From: an uncultured Pelagibacteraceae bacterium
Lineage (GTDB): Bacteria; Pseudomonadota; Alphaproteobacteria; Pelagibacterales; Pelagibacteraceae
DNA length: 64,000 nt
Reading direction: 5' to 3'
NCBI GenBank assembly: GCA_902556065.1
Contig: CACDUV010000001.1
Location: forward strand, 94,534-158,533
Positions 9,280 through 20,255 of this stretch are shown piece after piece; position 1 is the stretch's first letter; each line of letters starts with the position of its first letter. A model generated the notes under the pieces. It ran no database searches, was not told where the DNA came from, and saw only the letters and a list, made by a program, of their open reading frames with translations. Made by a program: the position numbers and the translations under genes.

Positions 9280-11949
9280 TCAAATCATGTTCCTTAGCAC
9301 ATATTGGAGAATTCCTCCATTTTTATAATATTCCAACTCATTTTTAGTATCTATTCTAGACAAAGTCTTCACTTTTTTTATTTCTCCAGTGATATATTTA
9401 ATCTCTATAATAACTTCATCAGAGGGATTTATACCTTTTTCAATATCAACTACACTTATTAGTTCTGAACCAATTAAATTTAAGGTTTTTCTATTTTCTC
9501 CATCTTTAAATTGAAGTGGTAAAATCCCCATCCCAATTAAGTTTGATCTATGGATTCTTTCAAAGCTTTCAGCAATGACCACTTTTACTCCAAGAAGTTT
9601 AGTTCCTTTAGCTGCCCAATCTCGTGAAGAGCCAGTACCATATTCTTTACCACCTATGACTACTAAATCAGTTCCTCTTTTTTTATATTCAACAACTGCA
9701 TCATAAACTGGCATTACTTTTTCTTCAGGATATAACTTTGTAAATCCACCTTCAGTTCCTGGAACCATCTCATTTCTTATTCTAATATTTGCAAAAGTTC
9801 CTCTCATCATAACTTCATGATTCCCTCTTCTTGAGCCATAAGAATTATAATCTTTAGGTAAAATTTGGTGTTCCATAAAATATTCTCCAGTTGGACTATC
9901 TTTTTGTATGCTGCCAGCAGGTGAAATATGATCTGTTGTTATCATGTCGCCTAATATTAATAACGGTCTTGCATCTTTAATTTCTTTAAATCCTTCTGGT
10001 TCATTAGATAAACCTTCAAAGAATGGTGGTTTTTTTACATAAGTTGAACCCTCATCCCATTTATAAATACTGCTTTTTTCAGTTTTGATTTGTTGCCATT
10101 GAGTAGGACCATCTGAGACATTTGAGTATCTTTGAATAAACATATCAGCATTCAAAGATTGTTTAAGAGTATCTTCTATCTCTTGATTAGAAGGCCAAAT
10201 ATCTTTTAAAAAAATATCTTTTCCATCTTTACTTTTTCCTAAAGGATCTTTGTATAAATCGAACTCCATGTGTCCTGCTATTGCGTAAGCAACCACTAAT
10301 GGTGGAGAAGCTAAATAGTTTGCTTTGATATGAGGAGAAATTCTTCCTTCAAAATTTCTATTTCCAGATAGTACAGAAACAGCATGAATATTTTCTTTTT
10401 GAATTGCCTCTACTATATTTTCAGGCAATGGTCCTGAGTTTCCAATACAGGTAGTGCATCCATATCCAACTAAATTAAACCCTAATTGATCTAAATAAGT
10501 ATTCAAACCAGCTTTTTCTAAATAGTCAGTCACAACTTGAGATCCGGGTGCTAATGATGTTTTGACCCATGGTTTAACTTCTAGTCCGTACTCAACAGCT
10601 TTTTTTGCAAGCAAACCTGCTCCAATTAAAACATTTGGATTTGAAGTATTTGTACATGAAGTTATTGCAGCAATTAAAATTGAACCATCTTGAATTTCGT
10701 AATCAGTGTTAGAGATTTTAGAGATTGATTTTTTATCATTATTGGTTGCTTCAGATAAAACTTTTTTAAATGAAGTTGGCGCATCGGTTAACAAAACCTT
10801 GTCTTGAGGTCTTTTTGGACCAGATATAGTTGGTACAACTGTGGACATGTCTAAAGAAATTACATCAGTAAATTCTAAATCATTACTTGCCCATAAACCT
10901 TGTTCCTTCGCATATTTCTCAACTATCTCAACTGTATGCTGATCTCTTCCTGAAAATTTTAAATATTTTAAAGTTTCATCATCTATTGGAAAAAAACCAC
11001 AAGTTGCGCCATATTCTGGAGCCATATTTGCGATAGTTGCTCTATCTGCAAGAGTTAGGTTTTTTAATCCATCTCCATAAAATTCTACAAATTTTCCAAC
11101 AACACCTTTATCTCTTAGCATTTTTACCACTGTTAAAACAAGATCTGTTGCTGTTGTACCTTCAGGCATTTTATTTTTAACCTCGAAACCTACCACTTCA
11201 GGTATCAACATCGAAATCGGCTGACCTAACATTCCTGCCTCCGCTTCAATACCACCTACACCCCAGCCCAAAACGGAAAGTCCGTTAACCATCGTTGTAT
11301 GACTATCTGTACCAACAAGAGTATCTGGAAATATATATTTCTCTCCTTTAAATTCTTCAGACCAAACTACTTTGGATAAGTATTCTAAATTTACCTGATG
11401 ACATATTCCCGTTCCTGGCGGGACAATTCTAAAATTATCAAAAGCTTGTTGTCCCCATTTTAAAAATGAATATCTCTCGCCATTTCTATTGAATTCTATA
11501 TCTACATTTTTTTCAAATGAATCTGCTTTTGCAGATTGATCAACTTGCACAGAGTGATCAATTACAAGATCAACTGCTGATAATGGATTGATTGTATTTG
11601 GATCTTTATTTTTTTCTTTAACAGCTTCTCTCATGGCAGCTAGATCTGCAACTGCAGGGATTCCTGTATAATCTTGAAGTAAAACTCTCGCAGGTCTATA
11701 TGCGATTTCGGTTTTAGATTTTTTTGTTTCTAACCAATTTTTAATTGCTTCTATTTGAGACTTTGTAACACTTAAATCATCTTCATATCTCAATAAGTTT
11801 TCTAATAAAACTTTTAAAGATTTAGGAAGGTTACCAATTCCCTCAAGTCCATTTTTTTCTGCTTCGTTTAATGAATAATAATTATACTCTTTGTTATTGA
11901 TTGTGATTTTTTTTAGTGAATTGTAAGAATTTTTGTTTCCTGGTGTCAT
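9280..11949 (-). CDS. acnA: Aconitate hydratase
   Basis: 889 aa; DLVIDHSVQVD, VGTDSHTTMVNGL, AAITSCTNTSNP, GYGCTTCIGNSGPL, GKEYGTGSSRDWAAKG. Confidence 0.97.
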   Translation of the reverse strand: MTPGNKNSYNSLKKITINNKEYNYYSLNEAEKNGLEGIGNLPKSLKVLLENLLRYEDDLSVTKSQIEAIKNWLETKKSKTEIAYRPARVLLQDYTGIPAVADLAAMREAVKEKNKDPNTINPLSAVDLVIDHSVQVDQSAKADSFEKNVDIEFNRNGERYSFLKWGQQAFDNFRIVPPGTGICHQVNLEYLSKVVWSEEFKGEKYIFPDTLVGTDSHTTMVNGLSVLGWGVGGIEAEAGMLGQPISMLIPEVVGFEVKNKMPEGTTATDLVLTVVKMLRDKGVVGKFVEFYGDGLKNLTLADRATIANMAPEYGATCGFFPIDDETLKYLKFSGRDQHTVEIVEKYAKEQGLWASNDLEFTDVISLDMSTVVPTISGPKRPQDKVLLTDAPTSFKKVLSEATNNDKKSISKISNTDYEIQDGSILIAAITSCTNTSNPNVLIGAGLLAKKAVEYGLEVKPWVKTSLAPGSQVVTDYLEKAGLNTYLDQLGFNLVGYGCTTCIGNSGPLPENIVEAIQKENIHAVSVLSGNRNFEGRISPHIKANYLASPPLVVAYAIAGHMEFDLYKDPLGKSKDGKDIFLKDIWPSNQEIEDTLKQSLNADMFIQRYSNVSDGPTQWQQIKTEKSSIYKWDEGSTYVKKPPFFEGLSNEPEGFKEIKDARPLLILGDMITTDHISPAGSIQKDSPTGEYFMEHQILPKDYNSYGSRRGNHEVMMRGTFANIRIRNEMVPGTEGGFTKLYPEEKVMPVYDAVVEYKKRGTDLVVIGGKEYGTGSSRDWAAKGTKLLGVKVVIAESFERIHRSNLIGMGILPLQFKDGENRKTLNLIGSELISVVDIEKGINPSDEVIIEIKYITGEIKKVKTLSRIDTKNELEYYKNGGILQYVLRNMI

Positions 11950-11952
11950 ATT

Positions 11953-12546
11953 TTACAAATAAAAAGTTATTATGCTCGTTAAGAGAAGCAGTGACATAGC
12001 ATAATTAAAATAATTAATAAATTTCTGATTTGTCGCAAATTTCCTAAAGAATTTACCTAAAAATGTCCAAAGAGTTATGCTTGTTACTGAAACTAGTAAA
12101 GCCATAACAAGAATTTGAGTCGTATAACTCACAAATGTTTGTCCTGGATTTATATAAGTGGATACAAGAATAATAGATGCAATTACACCTTTCGGATTTA
12201 AAAACTGAAAGATAAAAGTTTCATGAAATTTAATCGGATTTTTATTTTTGTTTTCTTGGTTAGATGGACCTGAAAAAGAAATTTTATAAGCTAAATAAAT
12301 CAAAAATAGAGTTCCTAAATATTTTAATATCTCTTGAATTAAAGGATAAAGCTCAAATATATTTATCAAACCTATAGCTAGGCATAATAATAAAAATGGA
12401 AAACCTAGGGTGACACCGATTATATGTGGAAGTGTTCTAGCTATACCAAAGTTAAAACCAGAATAAAAAGCAACAAAGTTATTAGGACCAGGTGTAAATG
12501 CAGCAACAATTCCAAATAAAGTTATCGAAAGAATTTCAGGATGCAT
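11953..12546 (-). CDS. LysE/RhtB family exporter
   Basis: GIVAAFTPGPNNFVAFYSGFNFG N-terminus, multi-TM. Confidence 0.88.
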   Translation of the reverse strand: MHPEILSITLFGIVAAFTPGPNNFVAFYSGFNFGIARTLPHIIGVTLGFPFLLLCLAIGLINIFELYPLIQEILKYLGTLFLIYLAYKISFSGPSNQENKNKNPIKFHETFIFQFLNPKGVIASIILVSTYINPGQTFVSYTTQILVMALLVSVTSITLWTFLGKFFRKFATNQKFINYFNYAMSLLLLTSIITFYL

Positions 12547-12548
12547 TA

Positions 12549-12893
12549 CTAAGCAATTGGTAAACCATTCTCAGCTTTTTGTGATGGGTGTACAAGCGTA
12601 ACTTTCCCTTCAGCATCAATTGCTCCTAAAACCAATACTTGTGAAACTACACCAGCAATATTTTTCTCAGCAAAATTACAAACTGCAATGACTTGCTTTC
12701 CTTTTAAATTCTCTTCATTATAGTAATGAGTGATTTGTGCTGAAGATTGCTTGATCCCAATTTCATTTCCAAAATCAACTTCAACCACTAAAGATGGTTT
12801 TCTCGCCTTTTCATTTTTTTTGACTGAAATAACAGTCCCAACTCTAATATCTACTTTGTCAAAAATGTCATAGGTAATTTGCTCTTTAATCAT
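12549..12893 (-). CDS. csaA: tRNA-binding domain protein CsaA
   Basis: FDKVDIRVGTVISVKKNEKARKPSLVVEVDFG...KQSSAQIT...GKQVIAVCNF. Confidence 0.9.
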   Translation of the reverse strand: MIKEQITYDIFDKVDIRVGTVISVKKNEKARKPSLVVEVDFGNEIGIKQSSAQITHYYNEENLKGKQVIAVCNFAEKNIAGVVSQVLVLGAIDAEGKVTLVHPSQKAENGLPIA

Positions 12894-12911
12894 AATATAA
12901 TATAGTGTTTT

Positions 12912-14096
12912 ATGGTAATGAGTATAGATAACAATTTATATGAAAAATCAATCAAGATTTTAACCGACTTAATTGCTTTTAAGACTATCTCGGGTCAAGA
13001 TAATAGTAGTTTAATTGATTATTGTGAAAACATTTTTAATAACATTGGAATAGATACTTTCAAAGTTTACGATGATGATAAAAAAAGAGTTAATCTGTTT
13101 GGAACTTTAAAAGCAAAAAATCAAAGCACAAAAAAACCAATCATTCTATCAGGGCATACAGATGTGGTTCCAGTTTCTAAAGGTTGGAGCAGCGATCCAT
13201 TTGTTGCAACAATTAAAAACAATAAACTTTATGGAAGAGGCTCATGTGACATGAAAGGTTTTATTGCATGTACACTTGCTTACGCACCAATTTTTAAAGA
13301 AAGTAATTTAGATAGAGATTTACATTTCTGTTACACATTTGATGAAGAGACTGCATGTATTGGAGCTCCTTTATTAATAAAGGAATTGAAAAAAAGAGAT
13401 ATCAAAAATGGAATTTGTATAATTGGAGAACCAACTACAATGAAAATAATAGATGCCCACAAAGGTATGAATGAATACACAGTGCACTTTGGAGGATTAG
13501 CAGGACATAGTTCAAAACCACATTTGGGAGTAAATGCTGCAGAATATGCTACTAGGTATGTTGGAAAACTTTTAGAAATAAGAGAACAGTTAAAAAAAAG
13601 AGTTAAAGAAAATAGTATTTTTGATCCTCCGCATTCAACTTTATCAATTGGAGGTATTAAAGGTGGTATTGCTCATAATGTCATTGCAGACAAATGTAGT
13701 GTTGAATGGGAAACAAGGCCAGTTATTAAAGAGGATGGAGAATTTGTAACAAATGAAATTGATAAATATGCAAATGAAGTACTGCTACCAGAAATGAAAA
13801 AAGTATTTCCAGATTCTTATATTAAAAAAGAAACGATTGGTGAAGTGGTTGGGTTTAATAGATTAGATGAGTCTGAGGCATGTGAATTTGTATCAAATAT
13901 AACTGGTGATAATTCAAGGGAAGTAGTTTCTTTTGGAACAGAGGCTGGTTTATTCCAAGAATTAGGAATCAGTACAGTTGTTTGTGGACCTGGATCTATT
14001 GAACAAGCTCACAAAATTGATGAGTTCATTGAATTAAACGAAATGAAAAAATGCCTTAAATTTTTAGAAGGTGTAAAAGATAAATCAGTAAATTAA
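12912..14096 (+). CDS. argE: Acetylornithine deacetylase / ArgE-DapE family M20 peptidase
   Basis: LSGHTDVVPV, YGRGSCDMKGFIA, TFDEETACIGA, GAHKGM-type motifs. Confidence 0.88.
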   Translation: MVMSIDNNLYEKSIKILTDLIAFKTISGQDNSSLIDYCENIFNNIGIDTFKVYDDDKKRVNLFGTLKAKNQSTKKPIILSGHTDVVPVSKGWSSDPFVATIKNNKLYGRGSCDMKGFIACTLAYAPIFKESNLDRDLHFCYTFDEETACIGAPLLIKELKKRDIKNGICIIGEPTTMKIIDAHKGMNEYTVHFGGLAGHSSKPHLGVNAAEYATRYVGKLLEIREQLKKRVKENSIFDPPHSTLSIGGIKGGIAHNVIADKCSVEWETRPVIKEDGEFVTNEIDKYANEVLLPEMKKVFPDSYIKKETIGEVVGFNRLDESEACEFVSNITGDNSREVVSFGTEAGLFQELGISTVVCGPGSIEQAHKIDEFIELNEMKKCLKFLEGVKDKSVN

Positions 14097-15526
14097 CTCC
14101 AACCACCCACAGCTTTTACTTCTAAAAATTCTTCTAAGCCGTGTTCACCTGCTTCTCTACCAATGCCAGAGTGTTTAAAGCCTCCAAATGGAGCATCAAC
14201 TGCAATACCAGCTCCGTTAACATCCACCATTCCAGATCTTAATTTTCTAGCAACTCTTTGAACTTTTTCAGAATCTTGAGTTTGAATATAGTTTGTTAAT
14301 CCATAAGAAGTATCATTTGCAATTTCAATTGCCTCTTCTTCTGTTTCAAATGGGATAACAGATAAAACAGGTCCAAAAATTTCAGTTCTTGCAACATCCA
14401 TATCATTATTTACATCTGCAAAAACAGTTGGTTTAACAAAGTAACCTTTGTCTAATCCATCGGGTTTACCTGTTCCTCCAGCAACTAATTTTGCTCCTTC
14501 ATCAATACCTTTTTGAATTAAAGTTTGAATTTTATTGTATTGGGTTTCTGAAATAACTGGACCTATGTGCTCTCCTTCCTTTTTAGGATCACCCACCTCA
14601 AAGTTTTCAGTATATTTTTTTAGTCTATCAATAGCCTCATCATACATTGATTTTTCGACCAACATTCTTGTTGGCGCATTACAAGATTGACCTGAATTTC
14701 TAAAACATCTCAAAGCACCTCTTTCAATAGCTTCTGGATCAGCATCTTTAAAAATTATATTTGCTCCTTTGCCACCTAGCTCTAAGCTTACTCTTTTAAA
14801 ATCTTTAGCAGCATTTTGAGAAATCAAAGCTCCAGCTCTTGTTGATCCTGTGAAAGAAATCATATTAATATCTGGATGACTTGTAAGTGCATCACCTGTT
14901 GTTGCTCCATCACCATTAACTAAATTAAACACACCTTTAGGAAATTTTACTTCATGTATAATTTCGGCAAGTATCATTGATGAAAGTGGTGCTAATTCTG
15001 ATGGCTTTAAAACCATGGTACAACCTGAGGCGATTGCTGGCATTACTTTTAAACAAACTTGATTCATAGGCCAATTCCATGGTGTTATTAACGCACAAAC
15101 ACCTTTTGGTTCATAAATTAATCTTTGGTTAGGAGCGTGTTCTCCTAATGGTTTTTCAAATTCAAAATTTTTTAAATATCTAATGAATGATTTAATATGA
15201 CTTGCTCCTGTACCTGCTTGTAATTTTGATGCAAAATCTTTTGGAGCGCCCATTTCAAGAGTTATAGCTTCTGCAATATCGGCCCATCTTTTTTTATAAT
15301 TTTCATAAAGTTTTTCTAATAGTGTAATTCTTTCTTCTTTAGAGGAAAAAGCCCAAGACTCGTAAGCATCTTTTGCTGCACTAACTGCTAAATCAACATC
15401 TGCTTTATTTCCTGAGGTAATTATAGCACAGTTTTCCTCAGTAGCTGGATCGATTACTTTTATTTCTTCGGCACTATTTGGTTTAACCCATGCTCCATTA
15501 ATATAAAAATTTTTTTTATCTAACAT
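14093..15526 (-). CDS. Aldehyde dehydrogenase family protein (477 aa)
   Basis: PWNWPMNQ, FTGSTRAG, SLELGGKGANIIF, NSGQSCNAPTRM, EIFGPVLSV. Confidence 0.93.
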   Translation of the reverse strand: MLDKKNFYINGAWVKPNSAEEIKVIDPATEENCAIITSGNKADVDLAVSAAKDAYESWAFSSKEERITLLEKLYENYKKRWADIAEAITLEMGAPKDFASKLQAGTGASHIKSFIRYLKNFEFEKPLGEHAPNQRLIYEPKGVCALITPWNWPMNQVCLKVMPAIASGCTMVLKPSELAPLSSMILAEIIHEVKFPKGVFNLVNGDGATTGDALTSHPDINMISFTGSTRAGALISQNAAKDFKRVSLELGGKGANIIFKDADPEAIERGALRCFRNSGQSCNAPTRMLVEKSMYDEAIDRLKKYTENFEVGDPKKEGEHIGPVISETQYNKIQTLIQKGIDEGAKLVAGGTGKPDGLDKGYFVKPTVFADVNNDMDVARTEIFGPVLSVIPFETEEEAIEIANDTSYGLTNYIQTQDSEKVQRVARKLRSGMVDVNGAGIAVDAPFGGFKHSGIGREAGEHGLEEFLEVKAVGGWS

Positions 15527-15546
15527 GATTTAAAATTATCCTTTCC

Positions 15547-16506
15547 TTATGATTTTGCAAATAAATTTGTTAATTCGTAAACTATTGTTGCGGCTGCAAG
15601 AGAAGTAACTTCTGCATGATCGTATGCAGGTGAAACTTCAACCACATCAGCAGAAACTAAATTTAATCCTGACAACCCTCTTAAAACATTTACCATTTCT
15701 CTGGTTGTCATTCCTGCAATTTCTGGTGTACCTGTACCAGGAGCAAATGCTGGATCTAACACATCAATATCTATAGATAAATAAAGAGGATTATCTCCTA
15801 CTCTCTTTCTAATCCTTTCAGCAATTTTATCTGTTCCTTCAGTTTGAAATTCATCACAGTGAATTATTTTAAAACCAAAACTTTCATCATTTTTAATATC
15901 ATCTCTACTATAAAGTGGGCCTCGAATTCCAACATGCATAGAAGCATCATCTAAAAATAAACCTTCTTCTCTTGCTCTTCTAAAAGGAGTTCCATGTGTA
16001 TATGGAGCACCGAAATAAGTATCCCAAGTATCTAGATGAGCATCAAAATGAACTAAAGAAACTGGTCCTTTGTTTTTTTTATTAATCGCTCTTAACAATG
16101 GTACTGCAATTGTATGATCACCACCTAAACTAATTATTCCACCTACTTTATTTAATAAATCAGTTGCCCCCTCTTCTATTTGTTTAATTGCTTCATCAAT
16201 ACTAAAAGGATTACACGAAATATCTCCAGCATCGGCCACTTGTTGAATTTTAAATGGCTCTACATCATAACTTGGATGATAATTTGTTCTTAAATGTCTT
16301 GATGCTTGTCGGATACTCTGAGGGCCAAATCTCGCCCCTGGTCTATAACTGGTTCCAGCATCAAACGGAACACCTACAATCGCTACATCACAACTTTCAA
16401 CATCTTTCAATTCAGGCAATCTAGCAAAAGTACTTGGACCAGCATACCGAGGTACTTTTGTTCCGCTTACTGGTTGAATAGGATTTTTATTTCTTTCTTT
16501 TGTCAT
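15547..16506 (-). CDS. speB: Agmatinase / ureohydrolase family
   Basis: SLGGDHTI, HFDAHLDTWD, SIDIDVLDPAFAPGTGTPE metal-binding motifs. Confidence 0.88.
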   Translation of the reverse strand: MTKERNKNPIQPVSGTKVPRYAGPSTFARLPELKDVESCDVAIVGVPFDAGTSYRPGARFGPQSIRQASRHLRTNYHPSYDVEPFKIQQVADAGDISCNPFSIDEAIKQIEEGATDLLNKVGGIISLGGDHTIAVPLLRAINKKNKGPVSLVHFDAHLDTWDTYFGAPYTHGTPFRRAREEGLFLDDASMHVGIRGPLYSRDDIKNDESFGFKIIHCDEFQTEGTDKIAERIRKRVGDNPLYLSIDIDVLDPAFAPGTGTPEIAGMTTREMVNVLRGLSGLNLVSADVVEVSPAYDHAEVTSLAAATIVYELTNLFAKS

Positions 16507-16559
16507 TTTTTAATAATCTAAGATAATATTATCTAATCTAATTCGTCTATAATAAATTA

Positions 16560-17288
16560 ATGAAAGTTATATTTTTATTCATCATATTATTTCAGTTTTT
16601 CCATGTAAATGCTGATGAAATATATAATCTATTAAAAATTCCAAACTTAGAAATCTACAAACTAAAAAATGAGAATAATATCCGTTATCTAAATGCAAAA
16701 GAAGATTTTAAAATAGGAGTAGATGATAATATTACTTGCAACAAAACAAATAAAGAAAATCTTAATACAAAATTTCAAGTTATTGAAAGAAATATAAAAA
16801 GATACAATTCTAAATTCCTAAAGAAAATAGATTTAAAATATATTGTATTTTGTGAAGGTTTATTTATTTCGAACATTAATACTGGTGGAATACCAGATAA
16901 TAAAAATAGAACCTTAATATTAGACATAAACTTTAATGAAAAATATTTTGAAAGAATGATCCATCATGAAATTTTTCACATGATTCAAAATAGTTATGAG
17001 GATGATTTTAATGATCAAAAATTTTCTTTATTTAATAATTCTGATTTCGAATACGCTGAATGCTCCACTTGCTCTGATAGATTAAATTTAGATTTATATG
17101 AAAATACAAATGGTTTTTTAACAGAATATTCAAAATCAATTCCATCAGAAGATATGGCTGAAATCTTTTCTTTTTTAATGGTTAATAAAAATTTAATTGA
17201 AGAGAAAATAAAAAAAGACTCCATATTAAGGAATAAGGTTAATTTTATTAAGACCAATATATTTAAAATCGATGAAAATATTTTATGA
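16560..17288 (+). CDS. Secreted putative zinc metallopeptidase of unknown family
   Basis: Signal peptide MKVIFLFIILFQFFHVNA; HExxH motif MIHHEIFHMIQNS; acidic SEDMAE downstream. Confidence 0.6.
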   Translation: MKVIFLFIILFQFFHVNADEIYNLLKIPNLEIYKLKNENNIRYLNAKEDFKIGVDDNITCNKTNKENLNTKFQVIERNIKRYNSKFLKKIDLKYIVFCEGLFISNINTGGIPDNKNRTLILDINFNEKYFERMIHHEIFHMIQNSYEDDFNDQKFSLFNNSDFEYAECSTCSDRLNLDLYENTNGFLTEYSKSIPSEDMAEIFSFLMVNKNLIEEKIKKDSILRNKVNFIKTNIFKIDENIL

Positions 17289-17935
17289 TTAAAACAATTA
17301 AAGCTTCAAAATCAGAAAAAATTTTATTTATTTTTTTAATAGTTTTGGGCGTTTCTGCTTTTTCATCTTTTTTTTTATTAAAAAATAAATGTTTGTTTGT
17401 AGAAAAAAATGATTTAAAAAAATTAAACTTTGAAAACCCAGATAATATTGTTGTGATGAATTTAGAATGTGGAAATGTAATTATAGAGCTATACCCAGAT
17501 ATATCTCCAAAAGCTGTTGAAAGATTTAAAACACTAATTAAAAAAAAAATGTATGATGGTTCAGCCTTCTATAAAGTTGTTGAAAATACATTGGTGCAAG
17601 CTGGTGATATAGAATTTGGTAACATTGAGTATTTAGATTACTCAAAAATTGGAAGTGGAAAATCTGGACTGGGATTATTAAAATCAGAGCTTAGTGATAA
17701 TTTTGAATTTACTGAAGGAAGTATTGGTTTTGCAAGGTCAACAGAGTTTGACTCTGAAGATAGTGAATTTTTTATAACCTTAAAAGAAATCCCAATTTAT
17801 CAAGGAGAATATACTCCAATTGGAAAAGTGAAGTATGGCCTAGATATTATTAAGAAAATAAAAACGGGGAATAAAGCAATATATGTGCTTAGACCTGATT
17901 ATATAAATACTTTTAGAATGCTCGAGACTAATTAA
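17285..17935 (+). CDS. Membrane-anchored cyclophilin-type PPIase-like protein (degenerate active site)
   Basis: N-terminal TM; VIIELYPDISPKAVERFKTLIKKKMYDGSAFYKVV...QAGD...EFFITL. Confidence 0.75.
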   Translation: MIKTIKASKSEKILFIFLIVLGVSAFSSFFLLKNKCLFVEKNDLKKLNFENPDNIVVMNLECGNVIIELYPDISPKAVERFKTLIKKKMYDGSAFYKVVENTLVQAGDIEFGNIEYLDYSKIGSGKSGLGLLKSELSDNFEFTEGSIGFARSTEFDSEDSEFFITLKEIPIYQGEYTPIGKVKYGLDIIKKIKTGNKAIYVLRPDYINTFRMLETN

Positions 17936-20150
17936 CTAATGGTTTTCCAGTTGTAAGAGTGTGTTTAATTCTATCCTGAGTTTGTTTAGTTTCTATCAAT
18001 CTCATAAAAGAATCTAACTCTAATTTGTAAAGATCATCTTCTGATAAAGTTTTGTCTAAATTTGTATCACCGCCACTTAAAACATTTGCTAGTTCTGTTC
18101 CAACATGCATTCCGTGATCTAAAATAATTTTTTCATTATATAATTTATCTAAAACTTTAATCATCTTCTCTTTCAAAGGTTTGCCAGATAGATTAAATTT
18201 ACATTCTTCTGGAGGAACAAAATCATTATTTTGATAGATAAGATTTCTAGCCTCCTCAAAAAGGCTGTTTCTATTCATGATTTTTTTATCTTCAGGTTTT
18301 AAATATTTTAAAGGCTCTGCTTCTACAGGTGAGCTTGCAGTTTTTGCGTATCCAATAATATCAAATACTTTCAAAGGAGCATAATCAGGATCAGATTTTG
18401 CTTCATCAGTTTGTGACCATCTCCAAAGCATTTCTTTACATCCACCTCCGGCAGGCACTAATCCAACAATTGTCTCTACAAGACCAACCACAATATTTGT
18501 GTGTGATGCAACAAAGTTACTTTGAACTAAAACTTCAAAGCCACCACCCAATGTAAGACCAGAAGGCGCAGAAACTACTGGGTGCTTAGAGTATTTTAAT
18601 GTTTTGCAAGTATCTTGAAAATATTTAATAAATTTTTCAATAGATTTGAAATCACCCTTATCTGCAAAATTCATCGTATAACTTAAATTCACGCCTGCAG
18701 AAAATTGCATACTTTCATTCATAACAATAAGCGGTTTATCAGTTGCATTTTTTAATGCGTCCATCGAGTCGTAATCTAGTGCACAAGCTTTTGTAGTAAA
18801 TTCAACAATATTAAAATCCTTAAAACGGTGAATTTCAGCAGAATTATTTTTATCTACTTTTATTGCTGATGGTCTAATTTTTCCTAGTGTTTCAATATCA
18901 GTGTAAAGTTGTCTTTCTCCATAAAAGTTTTCATCTTTTGATTTCGATAAATTTTCTAAAAATTTATTGTTTTCAAAATTATCTATTCTTGAAAAAAAAT
19001 TTTCTACCCCAATTGATTTTAACATTTCAAAAGGACCCATTGCCCAATTAAAACCAAGTCTCATTGCTTCATCTATATCGTTGAACTTATCTGTAATTCC
19101 CGGAACTAAAGAAGATGCATATTTTATTATTTTAGAAATTACTCCCCAAGCATATTCTCCATATTTATCTTTTCGATTAATTAAATTATTTATATTTACA
19201 GTCTCAACCCCTAAATCTACTTTTTTTGAAGTTGTGTATTCACCTGTTTCTAAATTAATGGCTTCTAATATTTTCTGGTTTCCACTTTTATTCATTCTAT
19301 AAAAACCACCTTTTCCTTTACGTCCAGTGTAACCAGTATCAATTAATTTTTTTACTAATGGAATTTCTTTTGCAACTATTTGAAATTCATCATTTTCAGA
19401 AAGTTCTTTAATAAAACTTTTTAAAACATCAGCCATCAAATCAATTCCGATTAGGTCATATAAGCCAAAAACTCCTGTTTTAGGTATACCCATTGGTCTT
19501 CCAAATACTGCATCAGCTTCTTCAATAGACAATTTCATTCTAAATGCTTCGGTCATTGCTACCTGCATTGCATAAACACCTATTCTATTTCCCAAAAAAC
19601 CAGGTGTATCATTACAAACAATAGCACCTTTACCTAATTCAATTTCACAAAATTTTTTAAGAGAATTAATTTTATTTAAATCATTATTCTCATTCTTAAC
19701 AATTTCTAACAATCCCATGTATCTAACTGGATTAAAGAAATGAGTTATGCAAAAATCTTTTTTTTCTTCCTCAGTTAATTTTTCTGACAAAACTTTTATT
19801 GGGATAGATGATGTATTTGACGAAACAATTGCTCCCTGTTTTCTATTCTTAAATATTTTTTCATAAATAGTGTGCTTTATATCAATTCTTTCAACAACAG
19901 CCTCAACAACCCAATCAGCTTCTTTCACTACATCAAAATTATCATTAATGTTCCCAACTTTAATATTTTCTATTTTAGTTTTATCTAAAAGTAACGGGGG
20001 TCTTGATTTATGAATTCTATCTCTAGCTTTTTCAGATATTTCTGTTGTTAAATCTAGAAGGGTTACTGGTACATTGGCATTACAAAGGTGTGCTGCAATT
20101 CCGCTGCCCATAGTACCAGATCCGATAACAACTACTTTTTTTATATCCAT
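17928..20150 (-). CDS. 3-hydroxyacyl-CoA dehydrogenase / enoyl-CoA hydratase fusion, FadN-like domain order
   Basis: N-terminal HCDH (VVVIGSGTMGSGIAAHL, SSNTSS, HFFNPVRYM, NDTPGFLGNR); C-terminal crotonase (FSAGVNL, GLTLGGGFEV, GLVPAGGG). Confidence 0.9.
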   Translation of the reverse strand: MDIKKVVVIGSGTMGSGIAAHLCNANVPVTLLDLTTEISEKARDRIHKSRPPLLLDKTKIENIKVGNINDNFDVVKEADWVVEAVVERIDIKHTIYEKIFKNRKQGAIVSSNTSSIPIKVLSEKLTEEEKKDFCITHFFNPVRYMGLLEIVKNENNDLNKINSLKKFCEIELGKGAIVCNDTPGFLGNRIGVYAMQVAMTEAFRMKLSIEEADAVFGRPMGIPKTGVFGLYDLIGIDLMADVLKSFIKELSENDEFQIVAKEIPLVKKLIDTGYTGRKGKGGFYRMNKSGNQKILEAINLETGEYTTSKKVDLGVETVNINNLINRKDKYGEYAWGVISKIIKYASSLVPGITDKFNDIDEAMRLGFNWAMGPFEMLKSIGVENFFSRIDNFENNKFLENLSKSKDENFYGERQLYTDIETLGKIRPSAIKVDKNNSAEIHRFKDFNIVEFTTKACALDYDSMDALKNATDKPLIVMNESMQFSAGVNLSYTMNFADKGDFKSIEKFIKYFQDTCKTLKYSKHPVVSAPSGLTLGGGFEVLVQSNFVASHTNIVVGLVETIVGLVPAGGGCKEMLWRWSQTDEAKSDPDYAPLKVFDIIGYAKTASSPVEAEPLKYLKPEDKKIMNRNSLFEEARNLIYQNNDFVPPEECKFNLSGKPLKEKMIKVLDKLYNEKIILDHGMHVGTELANVLSGGDTNLDKTLSEDDLYKLELDSFMRLIETKQTQDRIKHTLTTGKPLVN

Positions 20151-20255
20151 AATCAGTAAACTTTTATTGAATTAATCAAAAACTTGAAATAAGACAAATT
20201 TCCTGATTAATTAAAATGGTAAGCTATATAAATTAACACAATATTAAAGAGAAAA

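Noticed and set aside
18967-19302. 111-aa plus-strand ORF
   Set aside because: Antisense to FadN-like gene; no recognisable domain
17928-20150. Domain-swapped (HCDH before crotonase) fusion as a novelty
   Set aside because: This order is already known for FadN-type proteins
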